DNA of 64,000 bases. It comes from Acinetobacter sp. ANC 3832. GTDB taxonomy: Bacteria; Pseudomonadota; Gammaproteobacteria; Pseudomonadales; Moraxellaceae. Of the stretch, positions 60,529 to 64,000 are shown piece after piece. The translations under genes and the position numbers were made by a program. Every line of letters begins with the position of its first letter. Positions within the stretch are counted from its first letter, which is position 1. The stretch covers positions 1 to 64,000 of the forward strand of contig NZ_NEGJ01000004.1 of the NCBI RefSeq assembly GCF_002135415.1, written 5' to 3'. Under the pieces are notes generated by a model. That model had not been told where the DNA came from. It made no database searches and saw only the letters and a program-made list of their open reading frames with translations.

Positions 60529-61470
60529 TTGAAACTCATCCTTGCACCGATGGAAGGCTTAACCGATCCAATCATGCGTGATGTCCTCACGTCTGTGGGA
60601 AGTTTTGACTGGTGTGTGACTGAGTTTATCCGTGTAACTAACTCTGTTTTACCTGATCATGTTTATCATCACTACTGCCCTGAATTACTCAATGGTGGAA
60701 AAACTGCTGCTGGCACACCTGTACATGTGCAATTTCTAGGAAATGACCCAGAAATGTTGGCAGCCAATGCACTTAGAGCTGTCGAGTTGGGTGCACCTGC
60801 AATTGATATGAATTTCGGTTGTCCTGCAAAAACAGTGAATCGACATCGTGGTGGATCGGTACTTTTAGATGAACCTGAAGTCGTTCATGAATTAGTGAAA
60901 GCCGTACGTGATGCGGTACCTAGCCATATTCCTGTTTCGGCAAAAATGCGTTTAGGTTATATGGATAGAAATTTCACTTTAGAAAATGCACATGCCATTG
61001 AGGATGCTGGTGCGGCTTGGGTCACTGTACATGCTCGAACAAAAGCCGATGGCTATACGCCACCTGCATTTTGGGATGTGTTACAACCGATCAAAGAAAC
61101 TTTGAAAATCAATGTCATTGCCAATGGTGAAATTTGGACCAATGCCGATGCTAAGCAATGTCGCATAGAATCAGGTTGTAATGATTTAATGATTGGTCGT
61201 GGTGCGGTAACGACACCTGACTTAACCCAATGCATTCGTCAAAACACAGATGAGCCACTCATTACATGGACTGAGTTATTAGAACTACAAGTTCGTTTTT
61301 TAAATGGTCCATATAAAAAAGAAATTAATATGGTCGGTCGTTATAAGCAATGGATTGGGATGATGTCTAAGCATTACCCTGAAGCGAAAGGCTTATGGGA
61401 TGAAATTAAGCGTCTAAAAAAGTTAGATGAAATTATTGAAAAATTAAAACTGCAAAATTCAATCGTTTAA
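60529..61470 (+). CDS. dusC: tRNA-dihydrouridine(16) synthase
   Basis: A flavin enzyme (313 residues) that reduces uridine 16 in tRNA. The Dus core is visible: LAPMEGLTDPIMRDVL at the start, DMNFGCPAKTVNRHRGGSVLLDEP (catalytic Cys), KMRLGYMD and NGEIW. DusC type is preferred on the EGLTD and FNFGCPAK-type motifs. The start is a TTG at 60529 preceded by TGAGGT; an upstream TTG at 60490 has no ribosome site. Confidence 0.92.
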   Translation: MKLILAPMEGLTDPIMRDVLTSVGSFDWCVTEFIRVTNSVLPDHVYHHYCPELLNGGKTAAGTPVHVQFLGNDPEMLAANALRAVELGAPAIDMNFGCPAKTVNRHRGGSVLLDEPEVVHELVKAVRDAVPSHIPVSAKMRLGYMDRNFTLENAHAIEDAGAAWVTVHARTKADGYTPPAFWDVLQPIKETLKINVIANGEIWTNADAKQCRIESGCNDLMIGRGAVTTPDLTQCIRQNTDEPLITWTELLELQVRFLNGPYKKEINMVGRYKQWIGMMSKHYPEAKGLWDEIKRLKKLDEIIEKLKLQNSIV

Positions 61471-61516
61471 TTTCAAACAAAGCCTACAATGAATAGCATT
61501 TAACATGAGATTGAAT

Positions 61517-61588
61517 AGACATCTTACATAACGATTAACCACATTTTATTTCCTTTTTAAAGCGAAATAAAAACTATGTAAGACATCT
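61517..61588. repeat. Nested inverted repeat between dusC and the SseB-like gene
   Basis: Outer arms CTTACATA (61523-61530) and TATGTAAG (61575-61582) enclose inner arms TTTTATTTC (61544-61552) and GAAATAAAA (61564-61572). A direct repeat AGACATCT brackets the whole (61517-61524 and 61581-61588). It lies between convergent genes and may serve as a terminator, though it has no GC-rich stem. Confidence 0.5.
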
Positions 61589-61602
61589 GTTCAAAGATTT
61601 CT

Positions 61603-61956
61603 TTAGTCAAAGCTTTCAAGAATAGATAGGATTTCATCAAGTAAAAATTCTTTTGAAATTTCGGATGTTGGATTCAACACTAAAGTTGCTCCTTTGGTCA
61701 TTTCAAAGAGTTTTTTTGTATTTAAAATGACATACTCTGTGTCTTCACCTAAATCAGTCTGAATCATTTCTAAGCTTAAGAAAAATGGAATCGCTTGATC
61801 CCCTTCAGGCGTTTCTAGCACTCTAAATTGAATGTTTTGAGCAGCATCTTGTGTACCCAAACAATAAACATTTGATTGTAAAAGTTGTTCTATAAATTCT
61901 GGAATGAGCTCATAATTTTCTTGAGTTTGAGTAAAAATTTGTTGTAAGTTTTGCAT
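61603..61956 (-). CDS. SseB-like N-terminal domain protein
   Basis: A 117-residue protein resembling the N-terminal domain of SseB (YVLGTQDA-type segment, here VYCLGTQDAAQ, followed by IPFFLSLEMIQ and TLVLNPTSEISKEFLLDEI). No signal peptide is seen. The role of the family is not settled. Convergent with dusC. Confidence 0.7.
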   Translation of the reverse strand: MQNLQQIFTQTQENYELIPEFIEQLLQSNVYCLGTQDAAQNIQFRVLETPEGDQAIPFFLSLEMIQTDLGEDTEYVILNTKKLFEMTKGATLVLNPTSEISKEFLLDEILSILESFD

Positions 61957-62082
61957 TTATTATCTTTAAGTTTAATTTTTTTAAATATACATTATTCGCG
62001 GTAAATATGGAACTGACCTGATTCATCGGGGATTATTGTATTAAATATATTTTAGATAATAAACATGAGTTTCCTCAATTTT

Positions 62083-62487
62083 TTAAAAACTATAACTTAG
62101 CACTGTTCCATTAAAATTTAAACAATCTTCTACACGCACTCTTTGTACTTTGGACAGCTCATCCAAATTAAACCAACAATGCTCAGAATGCTCTGTACTT
62201 AATTGAATCTGAGCGTGTTCAGCTAAATGGCAACGAAAAATAAAAGTATGAGACGTTACGGATGAGTGAAAGTAAATTCCTGATAAATAATCAATCTTGA
62301 TTTCACACCCTAACTCCTCCCAACATTCACGGATTAAAGCATCGTGAATGGTTTCACCCATATCTAAGCCACCACCAGGCAAACCCCAAGTACAATCTGC
62401 ATAGGTGGCTTTTAACAATAAAACTTGATGCTGTTCATTTAAAATAACAGCATGCGAGCTTAAACGATAAAAATCATGGAATCCCAT
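62083..62487 (-). CDS. Nudix hydrolase
   Basis: A 134-residue Nudix protein. The Nudix box is complete (GGLDMGETIHDALIRECWEE, then LG), near residues 46-67, with the metal-binding REccEE pattern. Substrates of this family are nucleoside diphosphates linked to other groups; which one is unknown. The ATG at 62487 (MGFHDFYRL) follows AGGA; an in-frame start nine codons upstream is possible. Confidence 0.88.
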   Translation of the reverse strand: MGFHDFYRLSSHAVILNEQHQVLLLKATYADCTWGLPGGGLDMGETIHDALIRECWEELGCEIKIDYLSGIYFHSSVTSHTFIFRCHLAEHAQIQLSTEHSEHCWFNLDELSKVQRVRVEDCLNFNGTVLSYSF

Positions 62488-62530
62488 CACTGATCCTATC
62501 CATATATTAGGCATTCTGTATCAATATTCA

Positions 62531-62573
62531 GAACCTCTTTATCTTTCTCCTTTAAGGAAAAATCAAGAGGTTT
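62531..62573. repeat. Small palindromic element upstream of the Nudix gene region
   Basis: Arms AACCTCTT (62532-62539) and AAGAGGTT (62565-62572) enclose CTCCTTTAAGGAAAAA. The internal part CTTTCTC and TAAGGAAAAA is shared with the element at 20018-20058. It lies between ltrA and the Nudix gene. Confidence 0.55.
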
Positions 62574-62603
62574 AAAACAAGAAGTCTATTTACCTTGTTT
62601 AAT

Positions 62604-63773
62604 CTAACGAGCCAAATAACATTTCGAAAACATTAAGCGCAAAGCATAAACAATCGACATTGCAAAAATGCTATAACCAATCGCTGGAACAAATATTGGA
62701 ATGCATAGCACCACGATTGTCGTTAAAGGATACAACCATTTTTTGATGCCTTGTAAATGATGTACTTCATGCAAAATCCATAAACTCGCTGTATAGATTA
62801 CCAATGGAACAGCAACAAGATAACCCGCCAATCGATTTGAAATTTCAGCATGTCCCACAGCGACATCAACCGATGCCGCTAAACTTGCACCAATAATGGC
62901 AATACTAATAAAAATAAAGAAATGTCCATATCCCCAAGTAAATGCCCTTTTTCGGCTATTTAAACGTTCTGCTACTTCATGATCGAAATACGCCCACCAC
63001 ATGGTAAACACCATGATTAACCCGCCAATCATGAGAAAAACCAATTCAGTGCTGATGAGTTGATGGTCCAAAGCATCTGCAATCGCAGCATAACTACCAA
63101 CAATCGACTCACCAAGGACGATAATCGTGAGGAGTGAATAACGTTCTGTAATATGATGGGGATGCCACGGCGTCATATTGGATGATTCCGCAATAATCGG
63201 AACACTTAATTCAGCAATCACCAAAAGAATAAAAATCAAAATTGAAAAATTAATCGGTGCAAAGTGAAATAACATCCATCCAATTTGCACGAGAATAATA
63301 CCTATTGCATACCGAATCGCTGTTTTTCGTCTTGGAAGATCATTCTTGGCAACACGTATCCATTGTGCGACTGAGCCTAAGCGCATAATCACATAGCCAA
63401 TAATAATGACATCAAAATTCTGGTGTTTAAATACAGCAGGTATTCCCGCAGCAATGACCAAAGAACCAACGATTTGGATAAACGTCATGATTCGATAAGC
63501 AGCATCGTCATTATCATAGGCTGATGCAAACCATGTGAAATTCATCCATGCCCACCACAATGCAAAGAACACCATTAGATAGTTGGTGAAACCAAATTCC
63601 AAATGATTTTCAATCATTGTGTGATGTAACTGTTGCCCTGCGGTTGCAATCGCAATCACAAAAATTAAATCAAAAAGCAGTTCTAAAGAGGTTGCAGCAC
63701 GATGCTTTTCATGGGGGTTACGTGGCTTGAGTGGTTTAAGCCATTCATGTGGAGATAAAAACGGATGAGGCAT
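62604..63773 (-). CDS. Low-temperature-requirement A (LtrA) family membrane protein
   Basis: A 389-residue protein with about 11-12 helices. HRAATSLELLFDLIFVIAI near residue 24 and TERYSLLTIIVLGESIVG near residue 209 are the family's hallmark motifs. LtrA was linked to growth of Listeria at low temperature; the molecular function is unknown. Divergent from nothing nearby; its upstream region reaches the right edge. Confidence 0.9.
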   Translation of the reverse strand: MPHPFLSPHEWLKPLKPRNPHEKHRAATSLELLFDLIFVIAIATAGQQLHHTMIENHLEFGFTNYLMVFFALWWAWMNFTWFASAYDNDDAAYRIMTFIQIVGSLVIAAGIPAVFKHQNFDVIIIGYVIMRLGSVAQWIRVAKNDLPRRKTAIRYAIGIILVQIGWMLFHFAPINFSILIFILLVIAELSVPIIAESSNMTPWHPHHITERYSLLTIIVLGESIVGSYAAIADALDHQLISTELVFLMIGGLIMVFTMWWAYFDHEVAERLNSRKRAFTWGYGHFFIFISIAIIGASLAASVDVAVGHAEISNRLAGYLVAVPLVIYTASLWILHEVHHLQGIKKWLYPLTTIVVLCIPIFVPAIGYSIFAMSIVYALRLMFSKCYLAR

Positions 63774-63957
63774 GGAATTTCTACTTTTTTATTTTTCAAT
63801 ATTGGATTAAATTTTTTCAAATTCTGATGAAATACACAAGCTCTTTTTAGATATCACATACAGATCAGTAGGCATCTTATAGAGGGATCAATAAGTACTC
63901 TATCCAAAATTTCTCATAAATTTAAACTGATCTGTATGGCGTTACATTATTTTCTTC
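63774..63957. other. Intergenic region with 13-bp inverted repeat
   Basis: The ltrA promoter should lie here. Perfect 13-base arms CATACAGATCAGT (63857-63869) and ACTGATCTGTATG (63926-63938) are 56 bases apart; between them is a segment resembling 54641-54666. Confidence 0.6.
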
Positions 63958-64000
63958 CTAAACCACATCATCAAGACTCGTGAATGGTTCATGCTCTAAA
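63958..64000 (-). CDS. Possible C-terminus of a gene entering from the right edge
   Basis: A minus-strand frame reads LEHEPFTSLDDVV and stops at TAG (63958-63960). Only 13 residues are visible, so it could be chance. No family can be named. Confidence 0.3.
   Translation of the reverse strand, partial: LEHEPFTSLDDVV

Overview
This 64 kb window reads as core chromosome of an Acinetobacter species. The DNA is AT-rich, NuoC and NuoD are fused, a bfmR/bfmS pair sits between the nuo operon and nrdA, and the many housekeeping proteins look like the Acinetobacter versions known to me. I see no insertion sequence, prophage, CRISPR array, rRNA or tRNA gene. The genus is an inference from gene content and protein sequence; the species cannot be named.

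Layout. 1-1781: two cold-shock-domain (CSD) paralogues and upp on the minus strand, apparently a tandem duplication of a upp-CSD unit, with the outer copy ending in a perfect 9-bp tandem repeat encoding Ser-Val-Glu. 1903-16966: complete complex I operon nuoA-B-CD-E-F-G-H-I-J-K-L-M-N (minus). 17767-18123: small lone gene. 18320-20798: two-component system bfmRS (minus). 21385-25892: class Ia ribonucleotide reductase nrdA and nrdB (plus), with candidate DnaA and NrdR sites upstream. 26071-29790: kbp, then acpP, fabG, fabD, rpmF and yceD (minus). 29887-35507: epmC, a YciO-like gene, a GNAT gene, scpA, scpB, rluB and a membrane protein. 35538-36439: a decayed gene with two in-frame stops and a frameshift. 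36545-41495: biotin genes bioH-bioA-bioF-bioC-bioD (minus). 41564-44648: a DUF6176-like protein, a secreted peroxiredoxin, a bacterioferritin and an NAD-dependent reductase. 44708-52023: GntR regulator-smc-zipA-ligA (minus). 52178-56117: TauE-type permease, birA, coaX, a lipoprotein and a hydrolase. 56264-61470: ffh, a YpjD/CcsA-like protein, an ABC-F ATPase and dusC. 61603-63773: SseB-like, Nudix and LtrA proteins (minus). A gene may enter at the right edge.

How the parts work together. NuoA-N form the proton-pumping NADH:quinone oxidoreductase, with all the cysteine clusters expected in NuoB, E, F, G and I visible. The bio genes convert malonyl-ACP methyl ester products to dethiobiotin, and birA nearby attaches biotin; only bioB is missing here. 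acpP, fabD and fabG supply the acyl carrier chemistry that biotin and lipid synthesis share. Smc, ScpA and ScpB, encoded about 14 kb apart, form one chromosome condensation complex.

No clearly new multi-gene system is visible. The observations most worth a second look are the duplicated upp-CSD module with its Ser-Val-Glu repeat tail, the decayed gene at 35.5-36.4 kb, paired NrdR-like sites plus a DnaA box before nrdA, a palindrome before bfmR, a family of dispersed small palindromes, and coding tandem repeats in bioC and bioF.
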